Part shown: one piece after another, positions 7,987 to 15,761 of the stretch | Numbering within the stretch: the first letter of the stretch is position 1 | Layout of the letters: each line of letters starts with the position of its first letter | IMG/VR virus record: IMGVR_UViG_3300008459_000332 | Coordinates: 1 to 25,894 of that record | Source: a virus | Reading direction: 5' to 3' (one strand) | Length of the DNA stretch: 25,894 nucleotides | The notes under the pieces: model-generated | The model's database searches: none | What the model was told of the DNA's origin: nothing | The model's input: only the letters and a program-made list of their open reading frames with translations | Made by a program: the position numbers and the translations under genes

Positions 7987-8511
7987 TTACAGTAATGGTT
8001 CTGGAGCTGCTGGGGGTGCTTTCCTACCACCAAAACCAGCTGATACATTATTTAGAGGTTGTTCAAACGCTGGTGTTGGAGCTGCGGCTGCAAATTGCTG
8101 GGCTGGAGGGGGAGTCCAGCTTGGTGCGGGAGCAGGGGCGGCTGATGGTACTGGCGAAGAAAAGCTAGGTGTTGGAGACCCGCTTGGTATGCTGGTTGAG
8201 ACACTTGAAGCACCTGCTACTTTCTCTTGTGTACGTCCATAAGCTGAAACACCTAATACAGCACCCATGGCAACGTGGAACAATCCACCACCTTGAAGTG
8301 TAATTGGAACCCATTGACGGAATGCATCGTTGGCAGCCTGGACTTCCCAGAACTGAACAATAGTAAACATAATTGGGAATAGAGCAAAGTCAAACAAACA
8401 GCACGTCATGTACATCATTGCCATCATCGGACGCCACTTCTTGGTCATCCAATCTTCATCTGGCTTTTTAACTTCTTCTACTTTAACTTCTTCTTCTTTT
8501 TTTCCGAACAT
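7987..8511 (-). CDS. Holin-like membrane protein with Pro/Ala-rich tail
   Basis: A 174-residue protein: a charged N-terminus (1-25), two strongly hydrophobic segments (about 29-56 and 73-92), the motif YGRTQEK just after the last one, and a long low-complexity Pro/Ala/Ser tail (about 100-174). A membrane block ending in a GRTxEK-like motif resembles the holin family of gene-transfer agents and many marine phages (3TM holins). That family link is from memory and untested. Location next to lipase, nuclease and endolysin supports a role in making the inner-membrane lesion that releases the endolysin. The Pro/Ala tail is unusual for a holin. A GGGAG ribosome binding site is present. Confidence 0.68.
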   Translation of the reverse strand: MFGKKEEEVKVEEVKKPDEDWMTKKWRPMMAMMYMTCCLFDFALFPIMFTIVQFWEVQAANDAFRQWVPITLQGGGLFHVAMGAVLGVSAYGRTQEKVAGASSVSTSIPSGSPTPSFSSPVPSAAPAPAPSWTPPPAQQFAAAAPTPAFEQPLNNVSAGFGGRKAPPAAPEPLL

Positions 8512-8512
8512 T

Positions 8513-9238
8513 TTATTTTTCTCCCAATTTTTCTAACTTAGCGACATAGTTTGTCATCATGTGATCAAACACACCAATAAACTTTTGTCCTTTTGCTCTG
8601 GCCTTCAGTCTGCTTCGAGCCATGTCTTTTACTCGCTGCCATGGAGTTAGATCTCTAAACTCACCGTAGAAGTTCATGTACTTGTGTGTCCCGTGATGTC
8701 TGAATCCCATTAGTCTAAAAGGAACTTTAGTTACATCATCGCAGTTGTTCTGTACTCTATAATGTTCTACGGTCAGGCTCTTAACAAACTCTGCATCACC
8801 AACTCTAGGTGAGCCAAAAGTTATCAAGGCTCTGACTTTGGATTGTACTCTACTAGCAGCAACAGTTGCCATAGCTGCTCCTAAGCTGTGACCTGTTATG
8901 TAAAGAATGTCAATATTAGCAATTGCTTTTTCTATTGCAGGCCATACTTTGTTGATCTCGCCTTTGAATCCTACGTGCACCTTACCACCACAGGCTTCAA
9001 TGTTCTTGCCAGCTTTTAAGTCAGCTAGAACATCAGACTTCTGCGATACTTCAGTACCTCTGAAACTTAAAACGTGGATACCATTCATGTCTTTTAACAA
9101 GTATGCTTGCGCACCTTCTATATCAAAAAACTCAACAACATTGAATCCAAAAGATTTAAACTTGGTTTTAGATTCTTTTGGATTATCGTATGTGATTGTA
9201 GCTAAGTTAGCAAACAACAATAATTGACTTGTTTCCAT
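8513..9238 (-). CDS. Class 3 lipase (alpha/beta hydrolase)
   Basis: A 241-residue protein with the marks of the lipase class 3 family: the oxyanion-region motif SFRGT (58-62), the nucleophile elbow GHSLG with Ser118, ITFGSPRVGD (139-148) after the next strand, an acidic residue Asp167 or Asp168 (NNCDDVTKVP), and a catalytic His at 181 or 182 (FRHHGTHKY). No signal peptide is visible, so export would depend on the holin lesion or on the virion. In a lysis cassette it could attack membrane phospholipids and help disrupt the envelope; that role is inference. The AAAGGAT ribosome binding site supports the start. Confidence 0.88.
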   Translation of the reverse strand: METSQLLLFANLATITYDNPKESKTKFKSFGFNVVEFFDIEGAQAYLLKDMNGIHVLSFRGTEVSQKSDVLADLKAGKNIEACGGKVHVGFKGEINKVWPAIEKAIANIDILYITGHSLGAAMATVAASRVQSKVRALITFGSPRVGDAEFVKSLTVEHYRVQNNCDDVTKVPFRLMGFRHHGTHKYMNFYGEFRDLTPWQRVKDMARSRLKARAKGQKFIGVFDHMMTNYVAKLEKLGEK

Positions 9239-9247
9239 TTTTATCCT

Positions 9248-9679
9248 TTAACACCAAGATGTTTTAGCTTCGCCGTAATATTCACGAGCAAAACCCTGAG
9301 CAATTAGTTGTTGACGAAGGCTTTTGCCATCTAAAATGACATCACCTAGTACACGACCACCGTACTTGTCCCAATCCATCAAAATAATTTGACGTTTAGT
9401 AGAAGCATTGATTAATTGTTTAGTGAAAGCAGTGGCTGCTTCACCACGCGCAGCTTCACTTGGACATTTAGCTCTAAAGCTCTTCTCAGGTGTATCCACA
9501 CCAAAGACACGAATAGATAACTCTTTCTTTAGAGGGTCAGGTAACCAATTAGCTTGGAAAGCAACTGTGTCTCCATCGACCACTCTGGTGAGGACAACTT
9601 CATATGTCACACCAGCTTTTTCTTTTTGAGCCAAAGCAAAGCAAGGAAGCAATGCTAGAATCAATAAAAACTTCTTCAT
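9248..9679 (-). CDS. Secreted staphylococcal-nuclease-like (thermonuclease) protein
   Basis: A 143-residue protein with a signal peptide (MKKFLLILALLPCFALA, cleavage near 17-18) followed by an SNase domain. The calcium/catalytic region VVDGDT (33-38), Arg57 (IRVFG), Asp62 and Glu65 (DTPE) and Arg109 (YGGRVLGD) match the active-site pattern of staphylococcal nuclease, so it should cut DNA and RNA in the periplasm or outside the cell. The stop of the endolysin overlaps the ATG as TAATG and GGGAG lies upstream. A secreted nuclease in a lysis cassette could clear released DNA or block superinfecting DNA; both are speculation. Confidence 0.88.
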   Translation of the reverse strand: MKKFLLILALLPCFALAQKEKAGVTYEVVLTRVVDGDTVAFQANWLPDPLKKELSIRVFGVDTPEKSFRAKCPSEAARGEAATAFTKQLINASTKRQIILMDWDKYGGRVLGDVILDGKSLRQQLIAQGFAREYYGEAKTSWC

Positions 9680-10293
9680 TAGTGAGCTCCCAAAACATGC
9701 AGTGCATGCTCATAGTGCTTGATACGGTCTTCTAAACCGATTGTACCGCCGTTAATCCGCTTGGTTAGCGTAACAATGTCACCCTTATCAGCCCATTGGT
9801 TTAAATTGTTTGTTTCCCAGAACCAGCAAGCTGATTGAGCGGCACCTTCAAACGTTGCAAGATATTCAGGAACGTCTTCAACCTGCATCTCTAAGCTGTC
9901 TGCAAATGCTCTGTAGTTGTTTTTACCAGTCAACTGGATTAGTCCACGGCCACAGTATCTGAAACCATCACCCGATGCTTCATCACCATTACCCATACGG
10001 TTACCATAAACCTTATTAGCAATTGCTTCTTGCTTACCAGCATAGGCTGCAGCAATAGCATCATCAGGGAAGTAACGTGGGAAAATCTTACGAAGAGTAA
10101 CAGCTCTGTAGTTGAGGTTCTCTTTTAACACTCTGAAGTTACCAGACTCATGAGCACACTGTGCAATGAACGCAGCAATCCGTTGAGGAGTGTTGATATC
10201 GTAATCGGGAAGGAGGATCTCCAGGGCTTCGTGCCAATGATCGGCGTGAGGATTACCTGGGATTAATTGTTTTAGTTGGTTGAGTGTTAGCAT
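9679..10293 (-). CDS. GH19 (chitinase-like) endolysin
   Basis: A 204-residue single-domain enzyme of glycoside hydrolase family 19, the group that includes many phage endolysins cutting the peptidoglycan sugar backbone. The catalytic Glu49 sits in CAHESGNF, and the family motif GRGLIQLTGKNNY is near residues 114-127, followed by ACWFWETNNLN. There is no signal peptide, so release should need the holin-like protein at 7987-8511. The ORF begins 41 bases inside the preceding gene, a longer overlap than elsewhere here, with a GGTG sequence upstream of the ATG. Confidence 0.92.
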   Translation of the reverse strand: MLTLNQLKQLIPGNPHADHWHEALEILLPDYDINTPQRIAAFIAQCAHESGNFRVLKENLNYRAVTLRKIFPRYFPDDAIAAAYAGKQEAIANKVYGNRMGNGDEASGDGFRYCGRGLIQLTGKNNYRAFADSLEMQVEDVPEYLATFEGAAQSACWFWETNNLNQWADKGDIVTLTKRINGGTIGLEDRIKHYEHALHVLGAH

Positions 10294-10816
10294 TTTTCAC
10301 CATGTCAGATTTGTTTTTCTTAATATATCTTCTAATCATGGCTAATTTCATACCTGGTTCACCCTGAGGACCAACCCCAATACCAGCTACGTTTCCACCA
10401 CCAGCACTGTTGATGGCTTCTTCATTCACATTCACTTGTTCCAAAAGATCAGCAAGCTCGTGCTGTTCTTTCATTCTAGCATAACCAATTACTTGGCCTT
10501 GAGTTTTCTTTAGTCCTGGCTCAGATACAATAGCTTTCTTGCCTTTGTATTCTTTAGTCAGGTAAAGAGCCATCACCATGTTAGCCATCTTTTGATTGCC
10601 AGCAGGGATAGCAGAAATTAGTTTCTTTATGTTTGTCACCAACAAATCAAAGTATGTCCAGTCTTTCAACTCTTTGTCTGTTAGCTGATCTCTAGATTTC
10701 AGTACATTGCCTTTGTCATCAATAATCCCCAAATCAAAAGCTTTCCAGTCCTTGAATGGAGTGGAAAGCTTCTTAAGGAATTGATAAACAATGTATAAAT
10801 CTAAATTCTTGTTCAT
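10253..10816 (-). CDS. Conserved marine-myovirus-type protein, possibly virion-associated
   Basis: A 187-residue protein without recognised domain. The N-terminal two thirds (with KAFDLGIIDDKGNVLK and WTYFDLLVTNIKKLI) look like a folded alpha/beta domain. The C-terminal part has a Gly-rich stretch, SAGGGNVAGIGVGPQGEPG (about 136-154), of a kind I associate with structural proteins of T4-like marine phages, then a basic tail. It stands between the virion block and the lysis genes and overlaps the endolysin start. Function unknown. Confidence 0.6.
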   Translation of the reverse strand: MNKNLDLYIVYQFLKKLSTPFKDWKAFDLGIIDDKGNVLKSRDQLTDKELKDWTYFDLLVTNIKKLISAIPAGNQKMANMVMALYLTKEYKGKKAIVSEPGLKKTQGQVIGYARMKEQHELADLLEQVNVNEEAINSAGGGNVAGIGVGPQGEPGMKLAMIRRYIKKNKSDMVKNANTQPTKTINPR

Positions 10817-11208
10817 TAAATTTGTCTCAGCTTGTCTACTATCTTTTCATCCATTGCGATGTCCGAACTAATAATATCCTTGCCTTCTATCCCAATTCGT
10901 GTTACGACTTCGGGCATGAAATTAAGAAAAACTAAGAATGGCTTCAACGCGTGATAGCTTCCTCTAAGTTTTAAAAATAACATTCTTGTTGTAGGTTCTA
11001 CTCCAAAGATGTTATACAAGACGATGATGTGATTGAGAATTAATCTCTCTTTCAACTCACCAGTCTCTTCATATCTACTGAACAACCTCTTAAGATATTT
11101 AAACCTATTGAGGTCGTCATAAAATTCTAAAGTATCATAACAATATGGGTTTTCATAATGTTTGGCCGCATACAAAAAGAAGTTGGCCTCATCAAGTTTA
11201 TCAATCAT
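10816..11208 (-). CDS. Conserved helical protein of marine T4-like phages, function unknown
   Basis: A 130-residue, mostly alpha-helical protein beginning MIDKLDEANFFLYAAKHYEN. Tyr/Phe-rich segments (FKYLKRLFSRYEETGEL, LILNHIIVLYNIFG) resemble a small protein I recall in many marine myoviruses, always of unknown function. No catalytic motif or membrane segment is evident. It abuts the genes on both sides, so it belongs to the same late transcript as the virion proteins upstream. Confidence 0.6.
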   Translation of the reverse strand: MIDKLDEANFFLYAAKHYENPYCYDTLEFYDDLNRFKYLKRLFSRYEETGELKERLILNHIIVLYNIFGVEPTTRMLFLKLRGSYHALKPFLVFLNFMPEVVTRIGIEGKDIISSDIAMDEKIVDKLRQI

Positions 11209-11210
11209 TA

Positions 11211-11495
11211 TTAGAATGCGCTTAGTGCCACCTTTTTGATAACATTATTAGCAGTGGCAATATAAATGAAACTACTATCAAACATGATTGTTCCCTTTGT
11301 AACAGTAATTGTACCGTTTGCAGGTGTAACATTCTGAATAACGACATTGGCAGATGAATTACCCAACAGGTTTGCTACAGTTACTTTTTTAGTAACGGGA
11401 GTTCCTGTTGGATCATCAACAATCACCAACAGATCACCACCACTTATGGAGGTGAGAGCTGTTAGTTCAGATATCTTCTTAGCTTTATCAGCCAT
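11211..11495 (-). CDS. Small virion structural protein
   Basis: A 94-residue beta-rich protein. The opening pattern KISELTALTSISGGDLLVI followed by DDPTGTPVTKKVTVANLL is a common N-terminal module of phage tail-fibre and other virion proteins. The remainder (GTITVTKGTIMFDSSFIYIAT) reads as short beta strands. It is directly downstream of another structural protein. Whether it is a fibre cap, a neck piece or a decoration cannot be told. Confidence 0.6.
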   Translation of the reverse strand: MADKAKKISELTALTSISGGDLLVIVDDPTGTPVTKKVTVANLLGNSSANVVIQNVTPANGTITVTKGTIMFDSSFIYIATANNVIKKVALSAF

Positions 11496-11500
11496 TTAGA

Positions 11501-12355
11501 TTATACGTCCTTGAATACTGTGTCTTCAGCATCGGTTGTGTTGTTCATTGAACCCATTGCAACCAATGTCTCATGTGTAACACGACCAGCACGGCCACCA
11601 GTACCAACTGTACGGATAACCCAACCAGAGTGGTGAGCACCGTGACGTGAACCGCTTACAACAGCAACACCGGTAGCAGTCTCACCTCTGAAAGTATGAA
11701 CTTCACCAGTAGCAGTTGTACGAGCTTCTGTCAAATCGAGGTTTGCACCACCCAATGTATCTGTTACCGCAATACCTGTAGTATTGGAGAAAGAGATATA
11801 ATAGAATGTGTTACCTGTTAAACCACCAATAGCTGTATTGGAAGTAGGAACAGAGTAATAAGCTCTATCACCAACTAAAAACTTGCTGTTGGCTGTTGCC
11901 ATAAGAATGAAGTCGGAAGCAGCAGTTACACCGTTTGTGTTAGCAACAACGTTAACGGCAGCTGGAGGAGCAACAACATATGTTGGAGGAAGACCAGTGT
12001 AACCAGAACCAGCAGCAGAGATCTTAATCTCACCTACACGTCCAGTTGCAGCAGTAACAAAAGCGTTAGCTGTGAAACCAGTACCGTTAGCTGGTTCAGT
12101 AACAGTTACAGCAGCGTTAGCGCCGTAACCAGAACCAGCAAAGGTAATGGTTGTTTGGATAACTGATCCGTTTGATACACTCATCTCAGTAACGTCAACA
12201 CCGAACATACCTACTGTTTCACCAGTAACGAATGCATTTACGGTTGTGTTACCAAACAGTGCATCTCTGTTTGTTGTGTTTGCAGGCAAGTTAAAACCAG
12301 TTGGTGCCCATAGCACACTGTTTGAACTTGCGTCTTGATTTGACCATTGAGCCAT
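11501..12355 (-). CDS. Virion structural protein, Gly/Thr/Ala-rich beta protein
   Basis: A 284-residue protein made of low-charge, Gly/Ala/Thr/Val-rich beta segments. It contains two related stretches, TITFAGSGYGANAAVTVTEP and KISAAGSGYTGLPPTYVV, which look like internal duplicates of a GSGY turn module. The C-terminus (HHSGWVIRTVGTGGRAGRVTHETLVAMGSM) is of a type I associate with structural proteins of marine T4-like phages. It has an AGGAG ribosome binding site and a late-promoter-like AATAAATA about 30 bases upstream. A major decoration or tail-associated role is likely but unproven. Confidence 0.65.
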   Translation of the reverse strand: MAQWSNQDASSNSVLWAPTGFNLPANTTNRDALFGNTTVNAFVTGETVGMFGVDVTEMSVSNGSVIQTTITFAGSGYGANAAVTVTEPANGTGFTANAFVTAATGRVGEIKISAAGSGYTGLPPTYVVAPPAAVNVVANTNGVTAASDFILMATANSKFLVGDRAYYSVPTSNTAIGGLTGNTFYYISFSNTTGIAVTDTLGGANLDLTEARTTATGEVHTFRGETATGVAVVSGSRHGAHHSGWVIRTVGTGGRAGRVTHETLVAMGSMNNTTDAEDTVFKDV

Positions 12356-12383
12356 TTTTCGATTCTCCTAAGGATTATTCTTT

Positions 12384-12391
12384 TATTTATT
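12384..12391 (-). promoter_or_regulatory. T4-like late promoter variant (AATAAATA)
   Basis: AATAAATA on the minus strand differs by one base from the T4 late consensus TATAAATA. It lies in the 40-base gap before the structural gene at 11501-12355, 28 bases upstream of its ATG, where a separate late start would make sense. Confidence 0.4.
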
Positions 12392-12395
12392 CTAA

Positions 12396-13163
12396 TTATT
12401 TGCTCAACATTTGGTGAGCTGCCATCAAATGAGCAAACGATTGATAAACAGCATTCTGAGCTTGTGCTCTAGTTTCTGGCTTCATCTGTTCCATTGCTAC
12501 CAACACTTTATGAGCAACAACACCTTCTACGAAGTGCTTTTGACCATCTGCAAATTCAATATCTGAACCTGGTTTTTCACCATGCTCCATCATGTCCATT
12601 GCCTTTTTGAGCTGGACAGTAATGTTCTTATCAGCTTCAGGACCGAAGTCTGTTTCTTCTTTTACATTACCAGCTTTAAGCATGGCAATGCGATCTCTAA
12701 AACCAGCAATACCAGGCTTGATATCTTTAGCAGCCTTCTTTAATGCTGGAGAAGCATTGGGAATGTGCTTCATTGTTGTCTTAGCTTGATGACTCATAGC
12801 CTCTTCAACCTTAGAAGATTTGTCTTCTGGCTTATCTTTTTTGGGTGGTCTATAAGCAGACTTTGGCTCTCCATAATGAGTCTCAAAGTCTTTATCCTTC
12901 ATGTTCTCAAGGTCGTGATCTAATTCAGCCATCTTGCCTTCATTGACACTCTCTTTAACATGCTTAACTTTGGCTCCCATCTCATGAGCATCATCCAACT
13001 CTGAGTCAGACAAGTGCTCACCGTGCTTGATACCATCAGCTAAGTCTTTACCAACAGCGTGTACTTTATACTTCTGTTGACCGTTAACCATAACAGGCTT
13101 CACGTGGAGAGCCATTGGGTGTAGGCTTTTCGTAGCCTCAACGATTTCTCTTAGCTTTTTCAT
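12396..13163 (-). CDS. Putative internal head/virion protein with capsid-targeting-like N-terminus
   Basis: A 255-residue, Lys/Glu/His-rich hydrophilic protein. It begins MKKLREIVEATKS: a short basic amphipathic helix followed by IVE-Ala, which fits the (I/L)xE cleavage rule of the T4 gp21 prohead protease. The middle is charged and probably disordered. The last 90 residues (NITVQLKKAMDMMEHG onward) look like a folded helical domain that I recall in several marine T4-like virion proteins. Packaging inside the head and proteolytic maturation are inferences from the N-terminus and the neighbourhood. Confidence 0.6.
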   Translation of the reverse strand: MKKLREIVEATKSLHPMALHVKPVMVNGQQKYKVHAVGKDLADGIKHGEHLSDSELDDAHEMGAKVKHVKESVNEGKMAELDHDLENMKDKDFETHYGEPKSAYRPPKKDKPEDKSSKVEEAMSHQAKTTMKHIPNASPALKKAAKDIKPGIAGFRDRIAMLKAGNVKEETDFGPEADKNITVQLKKAMDMMEHGEKPGSDIEFADGQKHFVEGVVAHKVLVAMEQMKPETRAQAQNAVYQSFAHLMAAHQMLSK

Positions 13164-13165
13164 AA

Positions 13166-13906
13166 TTACATCTTTTTCTTTTTAGAGTGGCTCATGTGGC
13201 TCTCAGAAACCATAATTTCCAAGTCACGTGTGGGAACCTTCTTCTCAATTCCGTGATCAAACATAACATCATACCACTCGATTAAACCGATTTCGTTTGG
13301 CTCAGCATGTTGACTGAAAAGAGTTCTACCTTCTTTCCACTCTTTGTGCATTACTTTAGAAGCGCACATATGCTTGTCGCCTTCCATTGAACCCGGTGCA
13401 ACACCGTCCACTGGAGCTTCTGCAATTGTTTCTGCTTCTACTTCGTTCTCTTCAAAGCGCTTAGTGTAAACAGTACCAGTAGAGATCTTCTTAACATCGT
13501 GTCCTGTAGATGTTACATCACCTGACTTACGGTTAGGTGCATCTTGTGGTCTACGGGGTGATTTGTAATCAAAGGCATCTGTCTTCTTCTTCTCAGGCAT
13601 CTTCTCTTCTTTTTTCACACCACGGCCTGTCATAACATCAGCGTGAGTGATTTTATCTTTTGGTTCTGCAAGTGCGGCAAGATCCTTCTCTTTATCAGTC
13701 TTTGGAACTGTATGAGCTTTCTTTTCGCTAAGCAATGAGATCTCTTGAGCTGTACGAGGAGCACTGCCCTCATAAGCTGGTCTCATTGTTTTTGAGAGTT
13801 TAGAAGACTGCTCCTTTTGAGCAGCTTCGTTAGCAGCTTTAGCACTAGAAGCTTCAACTACTTTTCTTGTTGCTGCTACTAAACTAGCAGAGATATCTTT
13901 ATACAT
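13166..13906 (-). CDS. Putative internal virion protein, disordered with conserved C-terminal domain
   Basis: A 246-residue protein. The N-terminus (ATRKVVEASSAK near residues 12-23) has a VVE-Ala sequence resembling a prohead protease site. The next 140 residues are highly charged and low in hydrophobics, so probably unstructured. The C-terminal 70 residues contain HMCASKVMHKEWKEGRT and LIEWYDVMFDHGIEKKVP, a compact domain typical of marine T4-like phages, then a Lys-rich tail. A good AAGGAG ribosome binding site is present. The exact function is unknown. Confidence 0.6.
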   Translation of the reverse strand: MYKDISASLVAATRKVVEASSAKAANEAAQKEQSSKLSKTMRPAYEGSAPRTAQEISLLSEKKAHTVPKTDKEKDLAALAEPKDKITHADVMTGRGVKKEEKMPEKKKTDAFDYKSPRRPQDAPNRKSGDVTSTGHDVKKISTGTVYTKRFEENEVEAETIAEAPVDGVAPGSMEGDKHMCASKVMHKEWKEGRTLFSQHAEPNEIGLIEWYDVMFDHGIEKKVPTRDLEIMVSESHMSHSKKKKM

Positions 13907-13917
13907 TTGGTGGCTCC

Positions 13918-14499
13918 TTAATCGTCATCGAAAATTTTAATTTTACGGTCCATTTTCGATTTTCTCGAAATTGGAAATTTTTGGTTATCTATATCTAGGT
14001 CTTTTCCTATTTCCCCGGTCTCTGCTGCAGGTTTAACACCAAAAGGAGAGCCTTCTTTACCGACCATGCTTCTGATTTCATCCACTTCTTTACCCAGATG
14101 AACTGGATCAGGAGCTTCAGGTATATGAGGTTTCATGTCCTCGATATTCTTTTTGTAAAGTTCAGCAGTACGAACATCACCTTCGTCAGCTGTTCCTGTT
14201 GTTCTAACTTTCTTTAATATAGAGTACAACTTATCATGGAACATTGCAGACTTTTCGATGTAATTGGCATCAACAGTCTTTGGTACTGAAGTAAAATACA
14301 ATTGTGCATCCGGACTAGCATCAAAGTTCTTTGTTAGGTAAGTTCCAGCAGCAATCTGATCGTCTTTGTGTCTTTCGATCTTCTTTACTGGACCTTTCAT
14401 AACAGCTTTGATAGCAGTATCAAGGTTAGAGTAAGCATTTGGCTGGCTTTCACCACCGACGACTTCTTTAATGATTCGACCTAGAGTTCTATATGCCAT
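13918..14499 (-). CDS. Protein of unknown function in the virion block, head-targeting-like start
   Basis: A 193-residue protein. The first residues MAYRTLGRIIKEVVGGES form a basic amphipathic helix with an IKE sequence, similar in style to the starts of its neighbours. The body mixes helices (AMFHDKLYSILKKVRTT) with proline-rich linkers (PHIPEAPDPVHLGKEV) and ends in basic then acidic residues (SRKSKMDRKIKIFDDD). No known family is recognised. It is immediately downstream of the Dps gene and probably co-expressed with it. Confidence 0.58.
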   Translation of the reverse strand: MAYRTLGRIIKEVVGGESQPNAYSNLDTAIKAVMKGPVKKIERHKDDQIAAGTYLTKNFDASPDAQLYFTSVPKTVDANYIEKSAMFHDKLYSILKKVRTTGTADEGDVRTAELYKKNIEDMKPHIPEAPDPVHLGKEVDEIRSMVGKEGSPFGVKPAAETGEIGKDLDIDNQKFPISRKSKMDRKIKIFDDD

Positions 14500-14501
14500 T
14501 T

Positions 14502-14936
14502 TTATCTCTTACTGAATGCTGTTAGCATCCACTTATGTTTATCATGAGCAGTTAATCTATCTTGAACAAAGTTAGAAACACCAAAACGTTTTTCTTCTTC
14601 AGCAATATTATAGGCATTAGTTAATGTATTAATAACTTTATAATTGTCTGATAGCAACTCAACAATCATATCTTCTGCAGAAGGAATGCCTGTTTGTTCG
14701 GAAATGGTAGTCAACTCAGAGTAGCGAGAGAATGAACCAGGAGCATAGTCTCCAGTTGTTCTAATCAATTCTGCAATTGGATCTACTGCACCGTAAACTT
14801 CCTCATAGAAGTCACCAAGGAAATCGTGATATTGAGCAAAGTCAGCACCAGTTACATTCCAGTGGAAGTAATGAGCTTTAAGATACAATGCAAACGTATC
14901 TGCTAAAGCTACTTTTAATGAATCAGCAGTTGTCAT
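14502..14936 (-). CDS. dps: Dps-family ferritin (DNA-protecting, iron-oxidising)
   Basis: A 144-residue four-helix protein of the Dps family. The intersubunit ferroxidase residues are all present with exact family spacing: His25 (FHWNVTG), His37 (YHDFL), Asp52 and Glu56 (VDPIAELI), i.e. gaps of 12, 15 and 4 residues as in E. coli Dps. Dps forms a dodecamer that oxidises Fe(II) with peroxide, stores iron and shields DNA. This one lacks the long Lys-rich N-terminus of E. coli Dps, so tight DNA binding is less certain. Its ATG overlaps the stop of the Cys-rich gene as ATGA. It sits within virion genes, so it may be made late and could be packaged (inference). Confidence 0.9.
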   Translation of the reverse strand: MTTADSLKVALADTFALYLKAHYFHWNVTGADFAQYHDFLGDFYEEVYGAVDPIAELIRTTGDYAPGSFSRYSELTTISEQTGIPSAEDMIVELLSDNYKVINTLTNAYNIAEEEKRFGVSNFVQDRLTAHDKHKWMLTAFSKR

Positions 14937-15358
14937 TTTAAATCCTTATTATCAAGAGGGCCACCGACCAACCATGCATCGCACGTTCTGTCACCAGCGC
15001 ACTTGAAGTGTAGTATTTCACAATATCCCAAGTCGGCAAGGTTTATTACCCCTCTGCTGTCCTTCTCATGTTCGTCCATTCCTTTGGCGATACAATCTCG
15101 GGCTTGATCGGAAATATTGAATGCGGCACAGTTACCACACTTCATTGTTTTAACATTCTCAACAGAACATTTCCACATCTTAGCTTTTGCTTGCCAAAAC
15201 ATATCGTTGTCTGCAACGTTGTCATCTGGATTGGCAGGACCGTATCCAAACTTCTCAATTGCTGTCTGTCTGTTTTCCAAATTCTTTACGAGATCGTGTG
15301 TCTCGATTGGGCAACCTGTTTCTTTCTCAAACAGGAAGTGTGAAAATTTAAGTACCAC
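14933..15358 (-). CDS. Cysteine-rich protein, probable metal or Fe-S binding
   Basis: A 141-residue protein if the GTG at 15358 is used. The N-terminal half contains KFGYGPANPDDNVADNDMFW. The C-terminal half has seven cysteines: one in the MWKCSV segment, CGNC, one in ARDCIAKG, GYCE, and FKCAGDRTC. The spacing suggests a metal site or iron-sulfur cluster. I recall similar proteins in marine myoviruses but no known function. A longer ATG start at 15448 would overlap the preceding gene by 101 bases; the GTG has GGGAGG five bases upstream and begins at the end of that gene, so I prefer it. The gene is coupled to Dps downstream, which makes an iron link attractive but unproven. Confidence 0.68.
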   Translation of the reverse strand: MVLKFSHFLFEKETGCPIETHDLVKNLENRQTAIEKFGYGPANPDDNVADNDMFWQAKAKMWKCSVENVKTMKCGNCAAFNISDQARDCIAKGMDEHEKDSRGVINLADLGYCEILHFKCAGDRTCDAWLVGGPLDNKDLK

Positions 15359-15761
15359 CAGCGCCTCCCAAACCTGCAGAGACAGACTTCTTCGACCAGG
15401 CTTTGCAGCTCCAGTAATTAGCTTTATGTCTTGGACCAGGGTTGTCACAGTTGTGACGACTTCTGTATGCTTTTCTTCTTTCAGGATTATCAGTCTTAAT
15501 TGTTAATCCTGTAGTGTCACCAAAGTTAACTTTGACAACATTGCCTTTGTCATTCTTGACATAGACAGAACGTTTCTTTGGACCGCCAGGTGTAAGGAAA
15601 GGTTTACCTAACTGGACTTTTCTTCCACCAACTTCTTCTTCAGAGATGATTGACTCACCCCAATCCTCATACTGCTCATAGCCAGTGGGAGTAAATTCTT
15701 CGTCAACTGATCCACACTCATCACAGCATGGATCTTTTAGGAATTGTGCAAACGATTTCAT
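15348..15761 (-). CDS. Conserved marine-phage protein, virion-associated candidate
   Basis: A 137-residue protein that starts MKSFAQFLKDPCCDECGS, a short helix plus a CCxxC cluster, followed by an acidic linker. The folded part contains GRKVQLGKPFLTPGGPKKR, VYVKNDKGNVVKVNFGD and a Cys-containing end (RSRHNCDNPG, ANYWSCKAW) that may bind metal. I recall this domain in T4-like marine phages, where its role is unknown. It has a GGAGA ribosome binding site. Its 3' end overlaps the GTG start of the Cys-rich gene. Confidence 0.62.
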   Translation of the reverse strand: MKSFAQFLKDPCCDECGSVDEEFTPTGYEQYEDWGESIISEEEVGGRKVQLGKPFLTPGGPKKRSVYVKNDKGNVVKVNFGDTTGLTIKTDNPERRKAYRSRHNCDNPGPRHKANYWSCKAWSKKSVSAGLGGAGGT

